From Terana coerulea (Eukaryota > Basidiomycota > Agaricomycetes > Polyporales > Phanerochaetaceae): DNA of 64,000 nt. The notes under the pieces are model-generated. The model made no database searches. It was not told where the DNA came from and saw only the letters and a list, made by a program, of their open reading frames with translations. The translations under genes and the position numbers were made by a program. Each line of letters starts with the position of its first letter. Position 1 is the first letter of the stretch. This document shows, in pieces, positions 47,873 to 59,900 of this stretch. Where the stretch lies: NCBI GenBank assembly GCA_024811115.1, contig JAKOGH010000690.1, forward strand, positions 645,853 to 709,852, written 5' to 3'.

Positions 47873-49778
47873 ATGCCTGACGTGACCCTCGTACTCTTGT
47901 CTTCAGACGACGACCTTGTCGTATGGCTCAGGATGGCTCGAGTCATCGACCCGGACTACGGACGGCGAACGATCTGCAACGCCTTCGCCGACGGCCAATG
48001 CAGGCGAAGAGCATGCAAGTTTAGCCATACTCTCGTCGATCCCGGTAGATTGCTGACCCTCGTCGGCGGCGTCGACGCCAAGAACATCCCCCAACTCACA
48101 CAAGGAAACGACAAAGAATTCCTTGTTCTGAAATACTCTCGTCACGGAGCACACGAAGCAGGACTGTGGCAGCTCACTCTCCGGGACGGCCTTGGACCCG
48201 CTAAAGTAGCTGGGGAAGGGTGGAGTATCAGTGTGGACCCTACGTACCCTAAAGATGCAGAGGCCACAGTGCTTCACGAGGCTATCAAAAATTGGAGGTA
48301 CAATTATTTGGTTGCAATGCTCCGGTGCGTCTCAGTTATGGCGTGGCTCGTTCCCGTGGCGCAAAAGCTGATGACATCCATTCAGGTACCTTGGAAGAAA
48401 GGTGACTCTCGGGGAACCTTGTGCAATGACTTTGAGAAGGGACGGTGCAGGAAGACTGCCAGTACTTGCACTCGCAGCCACGCTCTTCTCGACGTCCAAC
48501 CATTGGAAGATGCCCTTGCCAGTATGTGGGCGAAATCTGACTGTATCGCTATCACCGCGATCAAAATCACCTACCTTCATTCGGTGAATGGTCTCATTTG
48601 GAGACTTACGGATATGAATGCCGAGAAATTGCGCGGGATCACGGTGGAGAGTACCGGCATCGTCACGGGGACAGTTGCCCTTGTCGCTCACTTGACTTCA
48701 CGACTCAATGAGCCCCCGCCACGACCTGTGAGTGTCTCAGACCTTCGGTTGAGTAGTTTTTTGATTGTTTACAGGGCAGTTTGCTTCTTTCTTCTGCTCC
48801 TGTCCCCCTTACCCTGTCCAGAACGCGGTTACTACGGCGAACACTCCGCGAAACCAATCTTGCGATGCTTCGGCCAGACATGAAGATCCACCGCCCAGTT
48901 ATGCCGAGTTGTACTGGAGGCGTACCAATACTCCTCATTCTATATCTGCTATATCAACGACGCCGGCATCGCTCCATAATTCCAGCACCTCCAATAGCCC
49001 GCTCGCTGCCGTGACTACTCCGAGTTATGATTCAATTGCCAAGTCATCTCGCAAGCGTGATAGCAAACCGGTACTGAAAACGTCTTCTTCCTCCAAGGAA
49101 GTTATCCCCACGCCTCCCACCCCCACACCGTCGTCTTCCAAAGCACCATGTCTGCAGACCTCCACGCATGCTTCGACTTCTGTGGCGTCAACTAATTCTA
49201 CGACTTACACACCTGCCGCCAGCTCGCTCGCCGTGCGAACCTCTTCCAATGCAGGGACAGTCGAGCTCCCTCAGAGCAGCGTCACGATACCCAAGGATGA
49301 TCCTTTCGCTTGGAATCCTATACTTGCACCCAAAACTCCGTTGACTGTCACCCAGGCATCATGCTCCGGGCCCCCGGTTATGACCGTACCTTCGACGGTC
49401 CTTCCACCTGTCCAACTTGTTGGTCGCCCTGCGCCCGAGCCCGCTGTGAACCGACCTGAGGCCACGTTCCTACAGCCCGCCCCTTCACCCGTTCTATACT
49501 CTGTCGCTAACCAGCCCCCTTGCTCGCAGCCGATGGCGACGCGTACAGCCATTCCCTATCACTCTTACAATGCGACACGGGACACCTTGCCACTGCCAGC
49601 ATCCGCGAGGGAGGAAAATCATGCCGATGGAGACGTAGCTTGCTCTACGGGGTGTAAAATTGCTTGTTCTCTGGTTATCTGTGCTTGTCTTGTGGCCACG
49701 ATTACGGACGTCATTCCTGTGGGTGCATGGGTTTTGCTCTTCTTCCTTTTGGCAAACTGTGGTTGCTGTGGCGCGTAA
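47873..49778 (+). CDS. Tandem CCCH zinc-finger protein with hydrophobic Cys-rich tail
   Basis: Exons 47873-48727 and 48822-49778, in frame to 603 residues. Two CCCH-type fingers: CNAFADGQCRRRACKFSH (C-x7-C-x4-C-x3-H) and CNDFEKGRCRKTASTC followed by TRSH (C-x7-C-x6-C-x3-H). CCCH fingers mostly bind AU-rich or other single-stranded RNA. The middle is low complexity, rich in Ser, Thr and Pro. The last 45 residues are strongly hydrophobic with many Cys (CKIACSLVICACLVATITDV ... VLLFFLLANCGCC), like a membrane anchor, unusual for this class. A hydrophobic stretch between the fingers (about 48298-48385) looks intron-like, but no splice choice keeps the frame. Confidence 0.7.
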
Positions 49779-50352
49779 TTAATAATTATCGTTGGCCAAG
49801 CTATGTGATCTGTACTAGTACTTTCCGTCTTCAAATCTTGATGCTGAAATTGCTGTCGCAAAGTCAAAACCTTCAATGGCTTAAGTGCACCGACTGTGAA
49901 CATCAGTGTTTTCGTATCAACAGGTTCAACCTGTGAAGCGTGCGTGGTTGTTTTTGTAGAACGAGAAAGATACGCTGCTGCTGCCCCTGGCGCAGCATGT
50001 ATACTGCGTCTGTACACGGAGTACCCTTCAACCACACCCAGTGCTCCAGGGAAAAATTCTAGGGTCAGTGAACGCCTAAAACTTGTCTCCGAGAGGCGCA
50101 GGAATTCCACGGCGAGTCACTTCGCACAAAGTTCAAGAAGGGACTCGTCGGAACCGCCCCACCTTCCATATCCGCGGGCGCACAGATTTGATGGCAACAA
50201 CATCTCGGCAGGACGCTGATTCAGCCTCTCGTCCCGCTTAAGCGCCGTCCAGGTTGCCAAACCCACAATTCCAGCGATGCGATACAGGGACATGCGCGCG
50301 CAGCGCTTCGCTCATAACCGTTCTTTCCTCCTGACCGCCATCTGCTGTCAAA
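49779..50352. other. Intergenic, no gene seen
   Basis: 3' flank of the CCCH gene and promoter of the Zn2Cys6 gene. Minus-strand frames here have no motif. Confidence 0.45.
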
Positions 50353-53300
50353 ATGAGCAAGGCCGGGTCGTCGTCGTCGTCGCGCCAGGCCTCGGGGAAC
50401 GGCGCCGGAAGCGGCGAGCAGCCGGTCAAGCAGCGACGCAAGCCTGGCAGGGCCCCGGTGTCTTGCGCGGAATGCCGCCGGTACGGCATGATTTCGTAGT
50501 GTATGTGAATGCTGTCGCGAGCTGATTGGTTCATGCGGTAGGCTTAAGCTGAGGTGCGACCGCAAAGTCAGTCCTCAGACTTGCTCTTATAATCAACAGC
50601 ACAGGAAACTAACCTGCTTACCCTAGGTACCATGCGAGACCTGCGTTAAGAGGGGCTGTTCAGCCATTTGCCCAGATGGTTAGCATATATATGTCCAATA
50701 CGGCAGCGCAAAATGGCTCATGACTTGGCATAGGGTCATTGACCACGGGGAACAGGACAAACAGGTGCGGATATAAGCACCTCGAGTGAAGCCCTGAAAC
50801 ATCTCACACGCGTCACTGCCGTAGGCTTGCGTTTGCAGACGCGGACGAGCTTCAGAACAAGGTGGAACGTCTCCGCGGGCGCGTGAAAACCCTCGAGGAT
50901 GCTTTGCGCAAGCTGCAAGCAGATGTCACCGATGAACCACATCCGCTGTTGATAGATTCTGACGGGTATCCTGTTGTACCTCCAGCAGCATTGTTGCCTC
51001 CCCCTCCAACTGAAACAGAACCGCAACCACCCCCTGCAGCTCCGAGCTCGGAGCACGAAGAGTTTGTTGCCGCGTTTGGTACGCCTCCGCTGTTCGCCCT
51101 GAATCAACTCTAATATACCTTTTAGGTACCCTCACCCTTGGCCTGAGAGGTGAATCAAGGTATTATGGCCAGACATCACGTTCTGAGGTGAGTTTGAGTG
51201 TACATTCTACACATCAATGCCCTCATTTCCGTTTAGTTCCTAGTACACGTAAGTGAAGACTCCTCCAAATCATTATATTTGCTTACGTGAAAGGCTGTCA
51301 GGCTCCTCGACATATGAGCTGGTCCGCGGTCGGCTGTAACCTCGAAGACTTCCCTCGCTTGAACGCGCGAATCTACGAAGAAGCCACCAAAAGCGTCGAC
51401 ACAACATGTGAAGATCCTGAAATACGGAAGGCGGTCTTACAGGTTTTGCCCTCTCTAAGTCAAGCATGTCGATTGTGCGACATTTTCTTAGAGCATGGAG
51501 ATTATCTGTAGGTGTAGAGCCATCTCCCTTACCGCGGCACTGCTTACTGTATCTGCAGGTGGGATCCGCTGCCTCGAGCACAGCTTTATGACGACATACT
51601 TGGTGTGATCTATCGCTCGCTACCGTTCCAGTGAGTGCGCCATAAACTGCGGCCTGCGTTGGCGATGACAGGAGTTGTTCATAGGATGGGCGTGGACGAC
51701 ACCGGCCTTGTCTCCTCGCACGCAGCGTCCCTGCTGTACATCGTATTTGCTCTTGCGACACTCTTCGACCCCGACCTACCACAAACTTCTGCGCCCGCGA
51801 AAGAGTACTTTCTGATGGCTCGACTAGCGCTACGATGCGCATCGCCTGTGCAGGACACAACATTATGGGCAATCCAGTCGCTGATCTACCAAGCGACGTT
51901 CCTCGATCTGTACGCTGCCAGTGGTGTGCCTTCGCCCCATTTCGTCTCACATCACGCGTGGCTCCAAATGGGTTTTGCTGTTAAGCTCGGACATAGTGTA
52001 AGTCCAACAAGCACTCCGCAAGGATTATAAGCTAATAGAGCTCTCCTAGATTGGACTTCGTAAGTCTTAAAAGTCCTTCTCTGTGTACACGGCATAACCG
52101 GCTTGGCTTAGATGTCAAGAGCTCGAGATGGCAATTGGACGAAGCTTCCAGTACCAAGCGAGCTCACATATTTTGGCAATTGTTCGTTGGCGACACGTGG
52201 ACTGTGTGTGTCAGGGATGCCTTGTACCACACGCAATCTGACATATTTCTTGCTAGAGTTTCCACTTCGGCCGACCACCATGCATGTCGTTAGCATGGAT
52301 TGACTGCGAATTCCCTAAAGATCCTGAAGAGACAGTCGACGCTGAGGGGCATCGCAACTGGGGCTGTGCGTATTCTCCCTCTACTATATCTCAACACCTC
52401 TGACCGACGGTAGTTTAGTCCATCCGTGGGGCTGGCAGTATACGAAGCTGCTGCACAACGTGATGGCCGCAGCCTTTGGCGCCAAGCAGCCTCCTTACAG
52501 TACCGTCCTCGACTGTGACAAGAAGATCCGCGACTTCCCGGTGCCATGGAGCATGCGCGGGAAGTGTGGCGTAGCTGAGAAAAAGAGGCGCCCCCGGCGA
52601 AACATATGCAACGATACATGTGTATGGCTGCTAAAGAGATTGGTAAGTCAATCTCGGTGATCTACACGAGATTCGTTCATGCTAACCCTAAAATCAGTGT
52701 TGCTGAACCTCCACAGGCCATACTTTGCTCAGGCATTGAGTGAAACACCGCAAGACCTGCTGAAACATCGATATGCGCCTTCTGTATTGGCCATCTATCG
52801 AGCAGCTTGGCGACTCATCGAAGCAGTTAGGGCTACACACCATCAAATCCCGTTTGTGGTAGAGAGATATGCCATGCCATGGTCGCTCGCCTTATCAGCT
52901 GGAGTATGTGTACCTGTGTTACCCTGTTACAGCACACGCTCATCGTGCCGTAGATTGTGATGTGCCTTCTAGTGACCCGCGCCCCGACCTCGTCCTTGGC
53001 TCCAGCGTCACTGCACGAGCTTGACAGGCTCGTTGAGATGTTCGAGAGGTGTTCCAGCAAATCGCAGACCGCCGCGAATAACCTGGTTAGCACTTCGTTT
53101 TCTGACTTTTCAATGTACTGAGCATTTCTCGTTTTGATAGGATGTGGTACAAAAACTTCAACAACAGGCGCACGAAGTAGTTTCGCAGGCGGATGTTCCT
53201 GGCCGCTCGAGCCCGGGTAACTCTGAGCTGGACAGGCTCGGTGGCAAGACCCAGCTTGTCGGCCCAGACAGCCCAGGCATGTCCGATAACGTCCCATCGC

Positions 53301-53881
53301 CCTCCAATTCGAACACCGCGAGCAGCAGCGCGTGCTCGACAGCTGAGACACCGCCCAACGTCCCAACCGCGCCCTCAGCCTACGACAGCCTGCGAACCAG
53401 CGCTAGTGCTACGCTTCCGCAGGTCCCGCAGGAGAGTATCCACCCGGTCATCATCTCGGATCTACACGTCTTCGAGAACATGTCGGGTGCGAGCGCGCAG
53501 ACCAATAACATGATGGACCCGGCGGTGCGCAACGCCGACATGTTCGACTTTGACATCAACCAGGCGTTCCCGCTCCCTCTGGACCTTACCTACGAGCCCG
53601 ACTTCCAGACGCTGCAGGAGATCTCCGGCTTGTTTGGGCCGGACTACTTCGGGACTTCGGCGACGCCGGGGGCAGGGGCGACGAGTGCGTCTGGAATGGG
53701 TATCGCGGCCATGCCTGCGCCGACCGCACCAAACCATGCACACTATGGAGGAGGCGTGCCACAGAACCACGAGCCCATGGACGCGGTGATGGGGACCAAT
53801 AACGTACCCCCGTCTTTGTCGATGGGTGCACCCGTGCTGGATGCGACATGGCAGTCATTCGTGGAGCAACTGGGATTCTGA
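50353..53881 (+). CDS. Zn2Cys6 fungal transcription factor with fungal_trans domain
   Basis: DNA-binding regulator of the Gal4 class. The binuclear zinc cluster is spread over three exons (50353-50480, 50542-50566, 50627-50678): CAECRRLKLRCDRK, VPCETCVKRGCSAICP, all six Cys present. Exon 4 (50839-51078) starts with a leucine-heptad linker DELQNKVERLRGRVKTLEDA. Then FGTLTLGLRGESRYYGQTS, tiny exons 51237-51248 (12 nt) and 52050-52059 (10 nt), and the fungal_trans core: LLYIVFALATLFDPDLP, WAIQSLIYQATFLDLY, SSRWQLDEASSTKRAHIFWQ and FHFGRPPCMSLAW. The C-terminal 250 residues are acidic/Ser/Pro-rich, a likely activation region, ending SFVEQLGF. One frame uncertainty lies near 52560-52600. Target genes are unknown. 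Confidence 0.9.
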
Positions 53882-54198
53882 ATTAGGGAGTAAACCTTGG
53901 GTGTGTGAAGTATGCGTGATTTTTGTAGGGTGCTTGTATATTACTTCTTGGATAATCCTTGGTTCTGTGGACGTAGTATCGCACGTCCTGGTCGCTCTAG
54001 GTGCTCTCGTTGTGTGAGATGGCTTGCTGTCCTACTTCAAACTACAGAAGAGCCTCCCTCTCTCTTCCAGTATTACGTGAGTATACTCGTGTGTAGGGCT
54101 CGTACAACTAGCTTACTTCGCTGCAATCTTGCTCATCTCATGTCGCGCGGTGCCAATTGCACATCAATCCCCACACGAATGTCAGTTTGTTTTGAGGA

Positions 54199-54270
54199 CC
54201 TGCCTGTTTTGGGTCTGTTTTGGGTTCTTCGGAGAATTCGCGGAGGGGATACGAGCTGAGGCTCGAATAC
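54199..54270 (+). repeat. Direct repeat, copy 1 (72 bp)
   Basis: Begins CCTGCCTGTTTTGGGTCTGT and ends GAGGCTCGAATAC. It matches copy 2 over its whole length except for one missing C in the GAATTC(C)GCGG part. Weaker similarity continues about 20 bp further right (a CACGTTT block). Confidence 0.9.
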
Positions 54271-54637
54271 TATGACTGGCCCCACGTTTATAAGGATTCC
54301 TACTCTTTAAGGTGCTGCTCCCGCGTTACTACAGTTTTCCTCATAAATCCTGGTATACCAGTGCAGTACTACCTTGCCTACATACCTGTATTTTCTCTGT
54401 ATTTTTAAGACGAGTGTAGGCGATTGGGAGGCTCGAGAAGCCCACCTTTCAAAATTATGGGCGACATCACAGAATTCCCCAATTCAGCGATGATCCTGCA
54501 TGCGGATTGGTCGATAGGATGATTAGCGCCAAAATGGGCTGGTTCTTGCAAACGGCCGTCATTTGAGCTTCACCAAAATTCCTATCCCTCCCGCTCACGA
54601 AATTGCACAAAACAAGTTGGCAGTCGCTTAGAAGCAT

Positions 54638-54710
54638 CCTGCCTGTTTTGGGTCTGTTTTGGGTTCTTCGGAGAATTCCGCGGAGGGGATACGAGCTGAG
54701 GCTCGAATAC
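54638..54710 (+). repeat. Direct repeat, copy 2 (73 bp)
   Basis: Same orientation as copy 1, 439 bp away start to start. One base longer than copy 1. No target-site duplication or terminal inverted repeat could be made out, so the origin (local duplication, or ends of a small mobile element) is open. Confidence 0.9.
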
Positions 54711-54888
54711 GGGCCACTCACGTTTGAACGTTCAAGTGCAATCTGGCGGCAATTCATTTTCATCTTTCGTAAGTTGATTTACTTGAGTTGTACTTGCGAA
54801 TAGACTGAGTCTCTAGAGGATTTTCTTGAGCCGAAAGGCAGGAACTCAGGCTGACGGTACTCATGCTTCAGGTCTGTTGCACTAGATC

Positions 54889-56326
54889 ATGCAATCTACA
54901 GCAAGTTTCGATATGCTTCCTGGCGAGCTACTGGACGAAATCTTCCAGCATTTCAAGCCGATTGTGCCCTTCTTGCCCAACGGCAAGGCCGACCTTGCTC
55001 GCTGGCTCTCGTATGCAAACGGTGGCGGGACATAGCCAGCCGCTATCTCTTTGCGAGCTCTCCTTCAGTTTCGCCTACTCTCCGCATTCTGCAGCGTGGC
55101 GCGGTCCATTCGATCCCTCGCGCGCCGCTGGCTACGCAGAGCGCACCTATCGCGAGTCGGATGATGCAGACGAGCCGGTGCTCGCAGTGCCAACGCACTC
55201 TCTCGCAGTGTTGCACGAGTATCTCACTATCAATCCGACAATTTGCACGCGAATATCATGCCTCCGTTTACGCTCCCCGTATGAGGCCACACCGCGGCAG
55301 ATGCAATATGACAAGCTCCTCCCCGAAGGGTCACCAAACACACACACACGCTATTATCTTACCCCCGTTGACTCCCGCCTTCTCCGCGGCATCTTACTAC
55401 TTCTACCTCTGCTTCGCGAGCTAAAATTGTGTAGTATCTACTTGTCACCGGAGTCAGACTTCTCTGGTGGGGACGACAACCCGGAGCAACCCGCCCAGGA
55501 GCAAATTGCACTAGAGCGCCTCGAGGTAGACTTCGGAATCGGGCTCAGGGGCACGCTCGGTTCGAACCACGTCTTTTGCGACATCGTGATACGGCACATT
55601 CTCCGTGGGTTTATGCAATTGCAGAAGCTCACGGTCGTGGGATACAAAGGATTTCATCTCGACGATGCTCTCCAACTCTGCATCACGAGTCATAACCCTA
55701 CACTCCTACGCTCCCTCTCGCTATTACAATATTTCCCGAAGGCTGAGCTATTTCGCGACATGGCACAGTCGAAGGCGTTGACGTCTGGCTCGCTCAGGAG
55801 CCTGGACGTCGAATTTCGCGGGGTACCGAAAGACTCTATCGTGTCTGAATTCCAAAAATTCGTGGATGCCGTTGGATATAACCTGACAGAGTTCGGGTAC
55901 GCGTTTCAAGACGGTGAACAAATATATCATGACGCAACCAGTATGTCTTCATTTCGCTGTGACTTCGTTCTCCTGTATCTTGATACCGTCACGTCCACTG
56001 CGGTTGCAGATTCTGTTACCAAGGGCGTCGACCTCTCATCCTGCGTCGACCTCGAGACCCTAACTCTCCGCGTCTGGGGCACCTCCGCTTGGGTAAAAGT
56101 AGCCGAACTAATTACCCAGGGTTCCCAAACTTGCCCACGCCTACACACAGTAGTGTTCAAAGACTCATGGTCTGAATGGAGCCGCTGTGCACTGCTAGCA
56201 AATATCGCCGAGGAGACAGTACACACCATCCAAGCCGCCCTGCTTACTCTTCGTGAGCGAAATAGGAGACATGGTCGTTCGTTTCTTATCAACAATACCA
56301 GGGGAGGAGTTCCCATTCAAGGATGA
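54889..56326 (+). CDS. F-box protein, agaricomycete type
   Basis: Substrate-receptor type of SCF ubiquitin ligases. Single exon. The F-box is at the N-terminus: FDMLPGELLDEIFQHFKP, then LARLALVCKRWRDIASRYLF. The rest is a leucine-rich repeat-like region (LLRGILLLLPLLRELKLCSI, QIALERLEVDFGIGLRGTLG, LQKLTVVGYKGFHLDDAL, LETLTLRVWG). As written the F-box is split: one base is missing near 55001-55003 and one near 55052-55053; correcting both gives 479 residues in one frame. ATG 54889 is preferred; ATG 54913 is in frame too. Such genes are numerous and fast-evolving in mushrooms. The target is unknown. Confidence 0.82.
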
Positions 56327-56989
56327 CATAATGTCGCTTTTTCCGGTACTGAACGTGCAAGGAATGTTGAGGTGGGCGTAGATTCCACGAACGAGGTCGG
56401 AGCTTTCCTGTCCCCCATTGTTTTTAAAGCTCTCGCTAACATTGCTGCGCGAGGTTACTTGACATATTGCAACTCTCGCTGTAGGAGTTACTGTGATGTT
56501 CTTTCTTACACCTTTGGTTTATATTGGAGACTACCGATCAGCGTGGTCACCCGTCAGGAGCTCAATGCGTGTGATTGGGTAATGCTCAAATGTGCGTCGC
56601 AATGTCCAGAGTCAACGTCCAGAGATGACCGCAAAGATGGGATATAATGTAGCGACTACGTAAGGTAATAGTCTGACAGCGGAAATGGGAAAGATGACCA
56701 AGGTCAGGAAGGGGAATCATAGAGTATCGTGAATATGACCAGACTTTGAGGAAAGTGTATGAAAGCGCGAGCTAGGATCAACGAGGAGGGAATTAGCGAT
56801 ACGATGCGGAGGGGGTAATCGTGCAAGCGAGGTCCAAGTTAAAACTCAAAACGATTGACATCATGAAATAAAGGAAGGAACAATGCAGATCGTCGTGCGA
56901 AGGCGTCCGTTTGCGTGCGTGAGTGTGATGGTGAAATGGTGGTGTATGTGTACATTATGTCGTAACTTGTCTTCTGCAGGCGTCCGGCT
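56327..56989. other. Convergent 3' intergenic region
   Basis: Between the 3' ends of the F-box and chitin synthase genes. Open frame 56372-56647 has no motif. Nothing else seen. Confidence 0.45.
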
Positions 56990-59900
56990 CTAGTATCCGT
57001 AGCCCTGACCAGGTTGTGGCGGAGCCGCGCCCGGTGGCAGGCCGTAGGACTGTTGCGGCATGGCCATCGAGTTACCACGAGAGTACCTGTTCTGGTTTTG
57101 GGCCGGTGGCTGAGTCGTCGACCGCTTCGTCTGGCGGGATATCCGCCGCACGCCGCCGGGCGCTGGTACTGGACCGTTGTCCGCGAGACTCACACCACGC
57201 GACCGGCTCCGAACACGGGAACCAGCCGCAGCTGTGGGCAGCTCCTCGGGTTCTGCGGTGTAAGGGAACTGGTGTTGGTCTTCGTAGGCCGTGTGGGCTT
57301 GAGGGGAGGCGTATGGGTTCTGCGTCTCCACCGCGTACTGAGACGCACTTGACTGCCGCAACACGGCGTTGTTTGCACCGGCCGTTCGTGACACCCGAGC
57401 ATCAAATGGCGACTGCCCATACTGGTTACCAGCATCGTATTCCTCTGAGTATCCATATCCGTCTTGTGGGCTGGGGATGAGACGCTGCTGTGCTGAGCCA
57501 ACCTCCGACGAGTAACCGCCTTCTTCGCTGGACCTACCCGCAGTCGAGGTCGATGCAGATGTCGGCGTCGTTCGAGTTACAGAGAGAGGCGCGGGGAGCA
57601 TGAGGAGCTGATTGGGGTCTTGCCTGCGTGGTGTAGCACCATACGCGGAATCGTATGTACTTGAATCATAGCCCTGGTTCTGGACGTGGTAGTCGCTCGT
57701 TGAGACCACGGAATACCTATTGTTGTCCAAGCTGCAAAGAACGTATGTCAGCATCAAAAAATAGCGAGGCCAGTGAACACCTACTTCTTCGGTGAGCCCG
57801 CTCCAAAGTAGGTTGAGTCCCGAGACTGGGAACCGTTCTTCCACCTCCTTTCCCGCTCAAACTCCGCCCACCGTTTCATCACGATATGCGACGAGTCGAA
57901 TTCCCCTTCCTTGTCTCCATGGCCGCCTTCTTCCTTCTTCGCGCCAGCAATCTGCCTAGTCTGACCCCAGGAGAAGTCGTCGAAATGCCAGAAGGCATAC
58001 GCGGGCAGGATACCGTTCCAGACAGGAAGTGAAAGCAGGTAGACCAACATCCAGCCGATGTAGGCCAGCTTGCGAGACGTGATGACGATAAGGAAACCCG
58101 GAAGACCGAGGACGATGGCGAGTAGGATGAGCGGGATGGTCGTGTTGGTGCCGCCGGGGATGATGGAAATAATGATGAGATATAGAGTGAACGAGATGGC
58201 GGCCGGCAAAACGAGAGTACCGGCCAACTCCATGCCTACGACAAACTGCATGGAGAAACAGAAGGTACCGCAAAGATCGCGCACCAGGAGGAGTTCCGCC
58301 AAGTTGTGGATAGTCGAGTTGATCCACCGACGACGCTGAGAAAGCAGGACGCTGAAGGTGTCCGGGACCACGGTCTTGCACACAGCCTGGGGACAGAAGA
58401 TGTTCTTGCGCTTGGGGAACGTCTTCAACATGAGCGTTGTGAGGTATCGATCTTCTCCGAGCAGAAGTAGGTTCTTCTTGTGGAGGGTGTCGACGACGTT
58501 CTCTGAGTAGTGTTCCACGATGTCGGGGTTGGCAAGAATGGGTACCCAGTATCCACTGTCGCCCTTCGGGGCCTTGATCCTGTACATGCTGAAACAACCG
58601 GGAAGACATGTAACACCACCGAACATAGACTCGAAAGCCTTCGTCATGTGGTGCGAGATGTAGTACTCGAATACTGGATGAAGGATATATGATCAGCTCA
58701 AACGAACTCCGAATGTAGTCAAAACGTACCTTGGATCATGGTGACCCAGGTTTCGGCCTTGTTGGCAATCTTCGTCTCGCCGCATAGTCCCATGATCTCG
58801 TAATCATTCACCATGCAGGAAACCAGACGACTCAGCGAGTCGGGGAAAACCTTGTATCGGCATCGACGCAGAGCACAAGTTCGTAGCGATCAGGACTGAC
58901 ACCCGTAATACGCCAGATCGAGTTGAAGAACTCGTACTCGAAGGTCGTCATACGTTCGTCGAACATCACTTTCTGCATGAAGGCCATGAGCACGATCTGA
59001 CTGTCGCGCTTTCCACGGTTACCGGGTTTCGCGTCATTGGCTTCCAAAGGGTTACCGCACTTCGCGACCAAGACGACGGGTACTTTCTGCTGCTTGGAGC
59101 GCTCGACTGTGGCGTCGTCGTAGTGGTAGAAGCCGGCGTAGACCTTGGCCATGTTGTGCCGCTTGTGACCGTCCGCGATAGCGACGTACGAATGAGGCTC
59201 GACGTCGGCCGGTTCGATGATAAAGTCCTTCATCATTGTAAGACAAATCTCTGGAGTCGTCATGTCGTTACCAGCACCCTTGACCATACCGTCCGCGATG
59301 ATAAGGATGAGTTTGTGGCTGTTGGGGTAATCGGTGGTCGCAAGCGAATCGAGAGTAGTCCGGAGTCCTTCCACGGATTCAGAGTATGCCGTTACGAGAC
59401 ACATCGTGTGGGCAAGCGGATAGTTGAAGGGCTCATAATCCGGAGGCGGTTGTGGAATGACATTGTGCAAGGGGAAAGGACATGGGTTGTCAGCAAACTT
59501 CGCCGAAGTGTCAAGAGACGTCGAGCTTCTGGACTGGCGAGTTGCAGGGGTGTCCGGAGGACTGAGCTTAGAGACGCTGACGCTCTTCCTGCTAGACCCG
59601 TACATGCTTGTCGTCGGCGGCCGCTTGTAAGGGATCGGCTCCAGCATCCCATAAGCAGTCGACTGACGACCACCACCACTAATCCCCTTCAGCACGTTAT
59701 CTGAGGGGGTGAACCGAGATGTTGATGGCAGGAATCCCCTCAAACCCTTGTGCATGCCGTTCTTGTGGACGTTGGGACGGTACTGACTGGGCGCAGGACG
59801 GTAGATATCGTCCGTCCAGTTCTCGATCTCGGCCGCTCGCTTCATGCGCTCCTCGTAGGTCTCGTTCTTGAAGTTGCCGATGCGCCATGAGAAGAACCAA

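Larger units (their letters stand above)
53882..54888. other. Intergenic with a direct-repeat pair
   Basis: No gene is supported. It contains the two repeat copies listed separately and the F-box promoter. The rest is AT-rich single-copy-looking DNA. Confidence 0.5.
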
